Of a stretch of 64,000 nt of DNA, positions 52,319 through 60,593 are shown piece after piece (within the stretch, counting starts at the first letter, position 1; the number at the start of each line of letters is the position of its first letter). Location of the stretch: contig NZ_JACHJC010000001.1 of NCBI RefSeq assembly GCF_014203425.1, positions 3,622,001 to 3,686,000 of the forward strand. Reading direction: 5' to 3'. This DNA is from Micromonospora echinospora (lineage in GTDB: Bacteria > Actinomycetota > Actinomycetes > Mycobacteriales > Micromonosporaceae). Under the pieces are notes generated by a model. It worked only from the letters and a program-made list of their open reading frames with translations. It was not told the DNA's origin and did not search any database. The translations under genes and the position numbers were made by a program.

Positions 52319-53358
52319 CGGGCACGTTCCACCACGTAGTCGGTCAGCTCCAGCAGGAAACGTCCGTCCTCGGTGTCGGCCGCGGCGCCCAGCGCCCGCT
52401 CACCCTCACGCCGGGCGGCGAGCGCGAGGTCCCGGGCGCTGCGCCGCGCCGACTCCACGCAGTCGTACGCGAGCAGCCGCCCGTGCAGCCAGCGCACCTC
52501 GGCGTCGGTGCGCTGCGCGCGGGTCCGGCTCAGCAGCCGCACGAGCCGTTCGCGTTCCGCAGCCGTGCACCGCCGCATGAAGTCGATCAGGATCAGCGTG
52601 CGTTTGCCCTCCCACAGGTCACCGGCGATCTCCTTGCCGTACCGGGCGTAGTCGCCGGTGAGGTTCAGCGCGTCGTCCTGGATCTGGAACGCCGCGCCCA
52701 GGTACCAGCCGTAGCGGTCCAGCACGTCGACAGCGTTCTCCCGGCCGGTCGCCACGAGGACGCCGGTGCGACACGGGTAGATGCAGGTGTACCAGGACGT
52801 CTTCTTCAGGCACATCCGGTAGTAGTCGTCCGCGTCCAGATCGCACACGTTGTCGCGGATCCAGCCGATCTCGATCGCCTGCCCCTCCAGCGAGTGGCGC
52901 ATCATCAGCTCGGTCTCGGTGAACAGCCGCCAGGCGATGCCGGAGCCGAGCGCCGCCCGGTTCGCGGCCAGCCGCCGCAACGCCAGCAGGTTCGTCATGT
53001 TGCCGACGTTCAGCGCGACGCCGACGCCGTACTCGGCGTGCAGCGTCTGCCCGCCGCGCCGCTGTTCGCTGGAGTCCTGGATGTCGTCGTGGATGAGGAA
53101 GGCGTTGTGGAACAGCTCCACAGTCACCGCGGCGTTGAGGCCCACCGCGTCGCCGCCGCCGAACGCCCGGCACGTCGCCAGGCACAACGCGGCGCGCAGC
53201 CCTTTGCCCCACCGGCGGGGATATTCCGCGACCAGGTCGTAGAGGTATCGCGGGCCGCCGTCGGGCACGTCGTCGAGCAGCGCGCCGAGGGCGAGCCCGC
53301 GATAGCGCTCCAACATCCGTTCCACGTGCCCGCCGGCCACCCCCGCGGTCGGCGCCAT
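52315..53358 (-). CDS. Polyprenyl diphosphate synthase
   Basis: A 347-residue isoprenyl chain-elongating enzyme with the first Asp-rich motif HNAFLIHDDIQD and the second FQIQDDALNLTGD, in which the last Asp of DDxxD is Asn, like some geranylgeranyl diphosphate synthases. KEIAGDLWEGKRTL is also typical. Chain length cannot be predicted safely. No terpene cyclase, phytoene synthase or MEP gene is nearby. ATG 53358; the 3' end overlaps the esterase by 4 bp in convergent orientation. Confidence 0.9.
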   Translation of the reverse strand: MAPTAGVAGGHVERMLERYRGLALGALLDDVPDGGPRYLYDLVAEYPRRWGKGLRAALCLATCRAFGGGDAVGLNAAVTVELFHNAFLIHDDIQDSSEQRRGGQTLHAEYGVGVALNVGNMTNLLALRRLAANRAALGSGIAWRLFTETELMMRHSLEGQAIEIGWIRDNVCDLDADDYYRMCLKKTSWYTCIYPCRTGVLVATGRENAVDVLDRYGWYLGAAFQIQDDALNLTGDYARYGKEIAGDLWEGKRTLILIDFMRRCTAAERERLVRLLSRTRAQRTDAEVRWLHGRLLAYDCVESARRSARDLALAARREGERALGAAADTEDGRFLLELTDYVVERAR

Positions 53359-53365
53359 CGCGCCG

Positions 53366-53776
53366 CTACCGGTCCGTCGGCCGCTTCGGGGCCGGCGGCG
53401 CCAGCCGGTCCGCGAGCCCGTTGGCCACCTCGGGGGCCAGCCTCGCCAGATTGAGTACGGTGTCCAGCGCGTCGTGCGCGTCCGACGTGTACCGCCGGAT
53501 CACCTCACCGCGCTGGTCGTCGGCCATCTTCAGCTGCCCGACCACGGTGTCGATGAGGGCGTGCCCGTCGGTGCGGACCCGGGCGACGAGTTCGTCGAAC
53601 GCCTCCGGGTCCACCCGCCGGCTCTCGGTCAGCTTCTCCTCGAGCCGCCGGGCGCCGGCCAGCCCCGCCGCGAGTTCCTCCTCCAGCACCGTGGCCGCGT
53701 GGGTCACTGTCTCCGAGGTCTCCTCGGCCACCTTCTCGAAGCGCTCGTTGCTGCGCTCACGCTCCACGTTCTCCAT
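53366..53776 (-). CDS. Coiled-coil protein of unknown function
   Basis: A 136-residue soluble, highly charged and largely helical protein (TVLEEELAAGLAGARRLEEK, DELVARVRTDGHALIDTVVG) with no membrane segment or cysteine. It precedes the polyprenyl synthase gene by 7 bp on the same strand and may be co-transcribed. An in-frame ATG at 53818 would add 14 residues of low complexity. I do not recognise the family. Confidence 0.6.
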   Translation of the reverse strand: MENVERERSNERFEKVAEETSETVTHAATVLEEELAAGLAGARRLEEKLTESRRVDPEAFDELVARVRTDGHALIDTVVGQLKMADDQRGEVIRRYTSDAHDALDTVLNLARLAPEVANGLADRLAPPAPKRPTDR

Positions 53777-53859
53777 GCGGCGGAGTCTCCACCCGGCTCC
53801 GCGCGGCGGGCTAGCCATGTGTCGCGATAGTGACTGACGGTAATGACCGCAGGTGGTGG

Positions 53860-56123
53860 TCAGGGGTGTCGGCGCGAGCGCCGGGTCAGGACCAGACCGG
53901 CGACCAGGAGCACGCCGAGGGTCACGGCGGCGAGCCCGATCGAGGCGATGGTGACCACGCCACTGCCGGTCACCGGCAACGGCGGCATCGGCTTGTGCGG
54001 CCCCGGCTTGGGCGGCTTCGGTGTGGGCGGTTCCGGTGTCGGCGGTACCGGGGTGGGCTGCACCGGCCCGGCGACGACCACCGTCGCCGAGCAGTTCGGC
54101 GTGCAGCCCGGGTCGGCGGCACCAGACGGCGGGGTGACGGTGGCGGTGTTGGTGAGGTCTCCCGCGGTCCCCGCCGGCACCGTTCCGGTGATGGTGTAGA
54201 CGACCGACTCACCGACCCGGATGGTGACCCGGTCGTTGATGTCTCCGAGCCCGGAGGCGGTGCAGGTGCTGCCGATGCCGGCGGCGCACGTCCACTCGAA
54301 CCCGGCCAACGGCTCGGGCAGTGCGTCGGTCACCGTGGCGCCGACGGCGTCGGAGGGGCCGCCGTTGGTGATGGTGACGGTGTACGTGAACGGCGCACCC
54401 GGCACGTAGGGGTTCGGAGTGGCGGTCTTGGTGATCGCGAGGTCGACGGTGGGGAGGCCGGGTGTCACAGTCGTGGACTGGCAGCTGGGGGTGCAGCCGG
54501 GGTCGGCGACGCCCTCCGGTGGGGTGAGGACAGCGGTGTTGGTCAGGTCGCCGGCGGTGCTCGACGGCACGGTCCCGCTGATCGTGTACGTGAGCGTCCC
54601 GCCCGCCAGCACGGTGACCGTGTCGCTGATGTCCCCGCTGCCGGAGGCGGCACACGTGCTGCCGGTGGACGCCGCGCACGTCCACGTGAAGCCGGGTGCC
54701 GGCAGGGTGTCGGTGACCGTGGCGCCGACGGCGTCGGACGGCCCGCTGTTGGTCACAGTGACCGTGTACGTCAGCGGCGCCCCCGGCACGTACGGGTTCG
54801 GGGTCGCCGTCTTCGTCACCGCCAGGTCGACCAGGGGGATGACCTGGAGCGTCGCGGAGCCGGGCGGGTTGATCCCGACGATGCTCGGGAAATTGCTCGC
54901 ACAGCCGGGGATCGGTGTGCCGTCCGGTCCGGCGCATCCGGTGTTCGTGTACGAGCCGACCACGTCCGCGGTCACCTCGACCGAGACGGTGCAGGAGGCG
55001 GCGCCCAGGCCGATGTCGCCGTCGAAGACCACCGAGGTCGCGCCCGCTGCCGCGGTCACCGTGGCGTCCGAGCAGGTGGTGCTGTTCACCCCGGTCGCGG
55101 TCACGCCTGCGGGAAGGTCGTCGGTGAAACTCATCCCGTTCTTGGCCCGCAGGTCGTCGGTGTTGGTGATGGTGAACGTCAGCGTGGACGTCTGCCCCTG
55201 CGCGATGGTGGCCGGGCTGAACGCCTTGTCCAGTTGCGGGGTCACGTCCACGATCTGCGGAAGGTCGAACGCACGTCGTTGCCGGTGCCGGTGGCGGTCG
55301 CGTTGTAGAGCCGGAGCCCCAGTGTCGGCGTGTCGGCCACCGACAGTTGCAGCGCCGTCGACTGCAGCTTCGCGATCCACGTGTTGTTGACGATCACGGC
55401 ACCCGGATCCGTACACGGGCTCAGGTTCTCCGCGAGCACCGTCGGCACCCCGTTGAGCAGCAGTTCGAAGCGCAGGCGTGCCCGCTGCGCGCCGGGGACC
55501 GTGCAGTTCCGCTCGGCGAAGATCGCCGAGACCTCGTAGAAGTGTCCGCCCACCGCCGGGATCGAGTTGTTGTTCGTCTCCAACAGGTATCCGGGCAGCT
55601 GGGCGGTCGTGCCGTTGGTGTACTCGGTGAGCACCTGGTTGCTGGCCGCCTCCTCCGCGCTCTGCCCCTGGAACAGCCCCATGTCGCGGGCCATCTCGCG
55701 CAGCCGGTCCCAGGCGGCGTTCCGGGCGCAGTTGTCGTTGTTGGTCACCGGAGGGCTGCCGCCGTTCGGCGGCAGCGGCGACGTCTCGCGCATGATCCAG
55801 CCGTTGCACTGCCCTGCGCCGGGGCTCCACGCCGGGTCCGCCGTGTACGTCTCGCTGTCCGCGCCGCTGCCTCCCGGCCCCGGCACGTAGACCGAACCGG
55901 GGGAGCCGGTGTAGGAGCCGATGCGGATCGGCGCGTCGGCCGCGCTCTCGTTGGAGAAGTCCTCGGTGAAGATGGGTGTGCCGGGCTGGGGTACTCCCGG
56001 CTGGCCGGGGACGGTGGCCGAGGCGGGCGGGGGCAAGACCACCACCGCGAACGTCGTCGACGACGCCAGCACGGCGAGCACCGCCAGCGCCGACGACAGT
56101 CGGGGCCATCCCTTGTGAACCAT
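53860..56123 (-). pseudogene. LPXTG surface protein with DUF11 repeats, frameshifted
   Basis: Two adjacent frames form one protein. The first (55242-56123, about 293 residues) has a signal peptide (LSSALAVLAVLASSTTFAVV) and a lectin-like N-terminal domain rich in Asn/Gly, then runs out of frame into a stop. The second frame continues from about 55270 with FDLPQIVDVTPQLDKAFSPA, two DUF11 repeats (each with TKTATPNPYVPGAP and SDAVGATVTD), a Pro-rich spacer, the sortase motif LPVTG, a membrane segment and a RRSRR tail. Adding one G after GACGTG near 55271 would restore a full 755-residue protein. The cause is a real mutation or a sequencing error. It would be anchored to the cell wall by sortase. 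Confidence 0.8.
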
Positions 56124-56132
56124 CTTCGTCTT

Positions 56133-56145
56133 CCCCCCCCCCCCC
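56133..56145. repeat. 13-bp poly-C/poly-G tract before the surface-protein gene
   Basis: Thirteen Cs on the plus strand, i.e. G13 on the coding strand, lie 10-22 bases upstream of the surface-protein ATG (56123), where the ribosome-binding site would be. If translation started further up (in-frame to 56180), the tract would be coding and slippage would shift the frame. Such tracts mutate easily. The rest of the 213-bp gap to the divergent ligase gene (56146-56336) holds an A+T-richer stretch at about 56215-56240 but no promoter I can name. Confidence 0.85.
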
Positions 56146-56336
56146 GTTGCGGCAGGCCGGGTCCGCGCAGGATCCGACACCTCACAGCGGTAAAGGTTTC
56201 AGGCAGCCGTGCCATAAGTCTTGTTTTTCACGATTTGCGAGTCAGATCTGACGCTGTTCACCTGGGTACGGGTACTCAGCGCAGTACCGTCTCGTCGCTC
56301 ATGTGCGGGCGTCGCAGCGTCGGCAGGATTCTTGTC

Positions 56337-57899
56337 ATGGCCGAGACGCTGCACCGACACGCTGCTGCACGTACCGTCGACATGCCGCTGCCCGCCGAGG
56401 CCGCGCTGGCCCCCGCCGGCCGCGCGGTCGCCGCGCTGGCCCGGCTCATCGCCCACCACCCCGCCGGCTGGCGATGGCTGGCCCGGCGCCACCACCCGGT
56501 CCTGGACCAGCTCGCCGCCGCGAACGCGCGGTCGACCTGCCTGCGGGCGGCCCGGCGGGTGCCCGCCTACCAGGCGTTCCTGCGGGCCCGCCCGGGCGGG
56601 CTGCGCCGCCGGCTGCGGGACTTCCCGGAGACCGACAAGCGCGGGTACGTGATGGCGTACGACGCCTCCGCCCGGTGCCGGGACGGGCGGCTGCCGGAGC
56701 GGGGCGTGGTGGTCGACGAGTCGGCCGGCTCGTCCGGGCGGCCGTTCAACTGGCCGCGCGGTGAGCGGGAGCTGCTGGCGGTGCACCGCGACATCGCCGG
56801 GTACACCGGGCTGGCGTTCCCGATGCGCCGCCCGTTCGTCATAAACGCGTACTCGATGGGCGCCTGGGCGACCGGCACCACCACCGGCGCGGCGATGGCC
56901 CGGATCGCGACGGTGAAGAACACCGGCCCCGACCTGGGGAAGATCGTCGACACGCTGCGCGAGTTCGGCCCCGGCCACGACTACCTGGTGACCGCGTACC
57001 CGCCGTTCCTCAAGCACCTGCGGGACCGCCTCGACGCCGAGGACTTTCAGTGGTCGCGGTACCGGATCTTCGCCAGCTGCGGCGGCGAGGGGATGACCGA
57101 GGCGCTGCGCGACTACCTGGAACAGCGGTTCGTGCGGGTGCGCTCGGCGTACGGGGCGTCGGACCTGACCATCGGCATCGGCGCGGAGACCCGGCTCACG
57201 GTGTGGCTGCGGCGGCGGCTGCGCACCGACGCGGGACTGCGCGCGGAACTGCTCGGCCGCGACGAGCAACGGCTGCCCATGGTGTTCCAGTACAACCCGT
57301 TCGCCACCTACCTGGAGACCAACGAGCGGCGGGAGCTGCTCTGCACTGTGACCGGCCCGCACGTGCTCCAGCCCCGGCTGCGCTACAACGTCGGTGACGA
57401 GGCGCTGCTGGTGCCGTACCGGCGGATCGTGGAGCTGGCGCACGCCGACCCGGTGCGCCGCGCCGAGTTCCGTACCGCGGTGTCCGAGGAGCGGATGACG
57501 CTGCCGCTGCTGCTGTTGTTCGGCCGCAGCGACTCCACCGTGTCCTACCTGGGCGCGAACCTCTACCCGCAGGACGTGGAGTACGGCCTCTACACCGGCA
57601 ACCCGTACGCCGCGCAGATCAGCCGGTTCTGCCTCACGCTGCACGAGGACGCCGAGCTGGAGACCCGGCCGGTGATCCACGTCGAGCTGCGCCGTCCACT
57701 GGAAGCCGCGGCACGCGCGGCGCTCGCCGACGCCTGCCGCGACGGGGTACGCGCGCACCTGACCTCGGTGTCGCGGGACTTCGCGCAGTCCCTGGTGGAG
57801 GACCCGACCGCCGGTGACCTGCGCGTGGAGCTGCACGAGCCGGGCGGCGGCCCGTTCGCCGGCATGGAAAAGCTGAAGAACGTCTACCTGGTGAGGTGA
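56337..57899 (+). CDS. PaaK/CapK-like adenylate-forming ligase
   Basis: A 520-residue protein of the phenylacetate-CoA ligase-like group. Motifs: VVDESAGSSGRPFNWPRGER (phosphate loop), FASCGGEGMTEALR, VRSAYGASDLTIGIG (the YGxTE equivalent) and LRYNVGDEALL (the TGD loop). Substrate is unknown; relatives activate aryl acids or act in unknown pathways. It is the first of four tightly packed genes. ATG 56337 has AGGA eight bases upstream. No carrier protein is encoded in this operon. Confidence 0.8.
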   Translation: MAETLHRHAAARTVDMPLPAEAALAPAGRAVAALARLIAHHPAGWRWLARRHHPVLDQLAAANARSTCLRAARRVPAYQAFLRARPGGLRRRLRDFPETDKRGYVMAYDASARCRDGRLPERGVVVDESAGSSGRPFNWPRGERELLAVHRDIAGYTGLAFPMRRPFVINAYSMGAWATGTTTGAAMARIATVKNTGPDLGKIVDTLREFGPGHDYLVTAYPPFLKHLRDRLDAEDFQWSRYRIFASCGGEGMTEALRDYLEQRFVRVRSAYGASDLTIGIGAETRLTVWLRRRLRTDAGLRAELLGRDEQRLPMVFQYNPFATYLETNERRELLCTVTGPHVLQPRLRYNVGDEALLVPYRRIVELAHADPVRRAEFRTAVSEERMTLPLLLLFGRSDSTVSYLGANLYPQDVEYGLYTGNPYAAQISRFCLTLHEDAELETRPVIHVELRRPLEAAARAALADACRDGVRAHLTSVSRDFAQSLVEDPTAGDLRVELHEPGGGPFAGMEKLKNVYLVR

Positions 57900-57902
57900 G
57901 TG

Positions 57903-58343
57903 ATGCGTACCCGTGACTTCTCCCGCGCCCCGGCCCAGGCCCGCGCCGGCGCCATGTTCATCGGCGGCACCCGGTACGCGAACCCGCTGGTGCTGCTGCG
58001 CCTGGCCCCGGACTGGATCCGGATGGTGCGCGACATGCGCCGGATGTCCGGCTACTGCTGGCACACCGTCTACTGGCAGTTCCCGCTGACGCTCGGCACC
58101 ATCGCGTTCTTCACCGACCGGGACGCGCTGCTGCGCTTCGCCCGGACCCGGCACCACCGCAAGCTGATGATGTGGCTGACCGACGGCAACCGCAATGCCA
58201 CCGCCGGGTTCATCCGGCTCTACACCGCCTCGCCGGACGGCTACTCCAACGGCGCGTGGCGGGCCGAGGACGGCGCGATGGGCCACATCGAGCAGTTCAG
58301 CCCGCTGGGCGCGGAGACGACCGGGCCGGCGGTGCGCCGGTGA
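57903..58343 (+). CDS. DUF4188-like small protein
   Basis: A 146-residue protein with a RLAPDWIRMVRDMRRMSGYC block, YWQFPLTLGTIAFFTDRDAL and HHRKLMMWL. It resembles DUF4188-type proteins of the ABM (antibiotic biosynthesis monooxygenase-like) superfamily, of unknown function. It begins 3 bp after the ligase stop with GAGGTGAG as ribosome-binding site and overlaps the next gene by 4 bp. It has no cofactor motif I can identify. Confidence 0.6.
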   Translation: MRTRDFSRAPAQARAGAMFIGGTRYANPLVLLRLAPDWIRMVRDMRRMSGYCWHTVYWQFPLTLGTIAFFTDRDALLRFARTRHHRKLMMWLTDGNRNATAGFIRLYTASPDGYSNGAWRAEDGAMGHIEQFSPLGAETTGPAVRR

Positions 58344-59422
58344 CCGGCCACCGGTTCGAGCGCGTGACCGGCCGGCGCGGCCTGCGCGACTTCCTCACCC
58401 TCACCGACCGGCTCTACGCGGACGAGCCCCGGTACGTGCCGACGCCCCGGCAGCAGATCCGCCGCTGGTGGCGCGACGGCGTGCCGATGTACGTGCTGCA
58501 CGACGCCGACGGCGTCGTGGTCGGGCGGACCACGTTGCACACCGACGCGGACCTCGACGCCAAGCTGGGCCGCCGGTGCCAGCTGTTCGGGCTGACCGAG
58601 TTCACCGCGCCGGCCGCCCGGCCGCTGTTCGACGCGATCACCGCGCATGCGACACCCGGCCGGGACCTGCTGTTCGGGCCGGTGGCGCTGCTGCCCAACC
58701 AGGCCGGGGGAGTGATCACCGCCGGGTACGCCGACCGGGGCTTCGTGGACAGCGCCTGGAACCCGCCGCACTACCCGGACGCCTACGAGGAGAACGGATT
58801 CACCAGGCGGTTCGTCTCCGACACCTGGATCTGCCCGGTGCCGCCACCGGCCGGACCGCCGCCCGCGCTCGGCGTCCAGCCGGACGGCGCGCGGCTGGAA
58901 CTGCACAGAGGGGACATCCGGCGGCTCGACGCGCAGCTCGACCTGCTGCGCGGGATGCTCAACGACTCCTTCGCCCAGCTCGGCTACTACACGCCGATCT
59001 CGGCGGCGCAGCTGCGGCGGCAGACCGACGGGCTGGCATACCTGCTGGATGAGTCGCTGCTGCTCTACCTGACCCGCGACGGGCGCCCGGTGGCGTTCGT
59101 GCTCTGCGTGCCGGACATCAGCGACTTCCTGGTAGCTGTGCGCGGCGATCTGAACCCGGTCAACCAGCTGCGGCTGCTGGCCACCCGGCGCCGGTACCGG
59201 CGGGAGGCGGTGCTGATCGTCAAGGGCGTGGTGCCGCAGTTCCAGGGGTGCGGCTACCAGCGGCTGCTGTCGGCGCACCTGCACCACAACCTGCACGACG
59301 GCGGCTACACGGCGCTGCGCAGCACGTATGTCGGGCGGGACAATCCGGCGTCGGCTGCCCAGTACCGGCGCCTCGGCGGACGCCCGCTGCACGGCTACAC
59401 GTTCTACGCCAAGGAGCGGTGA
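58340..59422 (+). CDS. GNAT-like N-acyltransferase domain protein
   Basis: A 360-residue protein. The last third has a GNAT-type core (LLIVKGVVPQFQGCGYQRLL-like region, YTALRSTYVGRDNPASAAQY, RRLGGRPLHGYTFYAK), resembling acyltransferases annotated as N-acetyltransferase or IgiC-like proteins. The first half (RLYADEPRYVPTPRQQIRRW; NPPHYPDAYEENGFTRRF) belongs to the same architecture. The acceptor is unknown. GTG 58340 overlaps the preceding stop (GTGA). Confidence 0.65.
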   Translation: MTGHRFERVTGRRGLRDFLTLTDRLYADEPRYVPTPRQQIRRWWRDGVPMYVLHDADGVVVGRTTLHTDADLDAKLGRRCQLFGLTEFTAPAARPLFDAITAHATPGRDLLFGPVALLPNQAGGVITAGYADRGFVDSAWNPPHYPDAYEENGFTRRFVSDTWICPVPPPAGPPPALGVQPDGARLELHRGDIRRLDAQLDLLRGMLNDSFAQLGYYTPISAAQLRRQTDGLAYLLDESLLLYLTRDGRPVAFVLCVPDISDFLVAVRGDLNPVNQLRLLATRRRYRREAVLIVKGVVPQFQGCGYQRLLSAHLHHNLHDGGYTALRSTYVGRDNPASAAQYRRLGGRPLHGYTFYAKER

Positions 59423-59424
59423 GC

Positions 59425-60438
59425 ATGGACCTCGCCGCGTTCCGCGCGCTGGAGCCGCTGTGCTGGCGGGCCCCGAGCGCCCACAACACGCAACCGTGGC
59501 GGCTGCGCTACGAGCACTGGGCGGTCACCGTCGGCTGGGACCCGGCCGACGCGCTGCCGGCGGGCGACCCGACCGGCCGGGACCTGCGGCTGTCGCTGGG
59601 CGCGTTCGTGGAGACCTGCCTGATCGTCGCCGCCGACGCGGGGCTGCGGCTGGACTGGACCGCCGACCACGACGAGGCGGACCGGCGGGTGGGGCGGCTG
59701 CGTCCGGGACGGCAGCCGTACCGGACGCCGTTCCGCGCCGCCGACGTGCGGGACCGGCGCACCCACCGGGGCCGGTTCACCGGCGGCCCGGACGCCGACG
59801 TGGTCGCTGCGGTGGACGCGGTCGTCCGGCGGGCCGGTGGCGCGGCCCGCGTCGTGCCGGCGGCCGGGCGGCTGCGCGCGCTGCTGCGCACGGCCGACCG
59901 GCGGGTGTACGCCGAGCCGGCGGTGGTCGCGGAGCTGCGCCGCTGGCTGCGCCTGGACCGGGCGTGCCCGCGCTACCGGACCGACGGGCTCAGTGACAGC
60001 TGCCTCGGGCTGGGCCGGGTGGCGGCCACCGGGCTGCGGGCGGCGCTCGCGGCCTACCCGGCGTTGCGCCCCCTGGGGCTGCCGCGCCTGCTCGCCGCCG
60101 GTGACGATCCGCTCGCGCGCGGCGGCGGGGTGCTGGCGCTGATCGCGCCGCCGGACCTGGACGCGGCCGGGCAGGTCGAGTTCGGACGGGTGCTGATGCG
60201 GGCGTGGCTGACGTTGCACAGCGCCGGGCTGGCCGCGCACCCGCTCAGTCAGCTCGTCGACGTGGCCGACACCCGGGACGCGCTCGGGACGCTGCTGGAC
60301 GTGGCGCCGGAGCGGATCGTGCACGTGGTCCGCGTGGGCCGGCCGGCCGATCCGGCGCCCCGCTCGGCCCGCCGGGTGCAGCACAGATCCTCCCTGTTAG
60401 CGGTAACACCCCTTGACGCGGTGTCACTTCATCCATGA
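59425..60438 (+). CDS. Nitroreductase-like (Acg-type) flavoprotein
   Basis: A 337-residue protein with the N-terminal flavin motif RAPSAHNTQPWRLR and a C-terminal RAWLTLHSAGLAAHPLSQLV, as in actinobacterial Acg/nitroreductase-like proteins. Many of these lack reductase activity and may store FMN. AAGGAG lies eight bases before ATG 59425. It is the last gene of the ligase operon. A LacI-type operator sits inside its 3' end (60395-60408). Confidence 0.8.
   Translation: MDLAAFRALEPLCWRAPSAHNTQPWRLRYEHWAVTVGWDPADALPAGDPTGRDLRLSLGAFVETCLIVAADAGLRLDWTADHDEADRRVGRLRPGRQPYRTPFRAADVRDRRTHRGRFTGGPDADVVAAVDAVVRRAGGAARVVPAAGRLRALLRTADRRVYAEPAVVAELRRWLRLDRACPRYRTDGLSDSCLGLGRVAATGLRAALAAYPALRPLGLPRLLAAGDDPLARGGGVLALIAPPDLDAAGQVEFGRVLMRAWLTLHSAGLAAHPLSQLVDVADTRDALGTLLDVAPERIVHVVRVGRPADPAPRSARRVQHRSSLLAVTPLDAVSLHP
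60395..60408. promoter_or_regulatory. LacI-type operator, upstream copy
   Basis: TGTTAGCGGTAACA is a near-palindrome with TGTTA/TAACA half-sites, inside the last codons of the nitroreductase-like gene. It matches the copy at 60524-60539 except for one central base and is 129 bp away, a spacing compatible with a DNA loop. TTGACG (60412-60417) follows it at once. Confidence 0.6.
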
Positions 60439-60523
60439 GAGTCCATGTTGGCTCACGTGTAGCCCGGTCGGGAGCCCTGGGCGCGGAGTGGCAGGAAACG
60501 GCGTCCGGGCGCACGAGGCGGTT

Positions 60524-60539
60524 CTGTTAGCGATAACAG
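60524..60539. promoter_or_regulatory. LacI-type operator, proximal copy
   Basis: CTGTTAGCGATAACAG has perfect 6-bp inverted half-sites around GCGA. It lies 55 bp upstream of the alpha-fucosidase ATG. Palindromes of the GTTAGCG type are often found before secreted glycosidase genes in actinomycetes and are bound by LacI-family repressors. No LacI gene is in the window. Confidence 0.65.
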
Positions 60540-60593
60540 GAACGCTTCGCGCGCCCGGGCCCGCCACTGATCCGCGTGGTTGGGAGAAGAACC

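Noticed and set aside
52315..53358. A terpene pathway built on the polyprenyl synthase
   Set aside because: No cyclase, phytoene synthase or isoprenoid-modifying gene is within the window.
54000..54900. Repetitive DNA that might be read as a CRISPR-like or mobile array
   Set aside because: The similarity is between two protein repeats (DUF11) of about 125 codons, not short spaced identical repeats.
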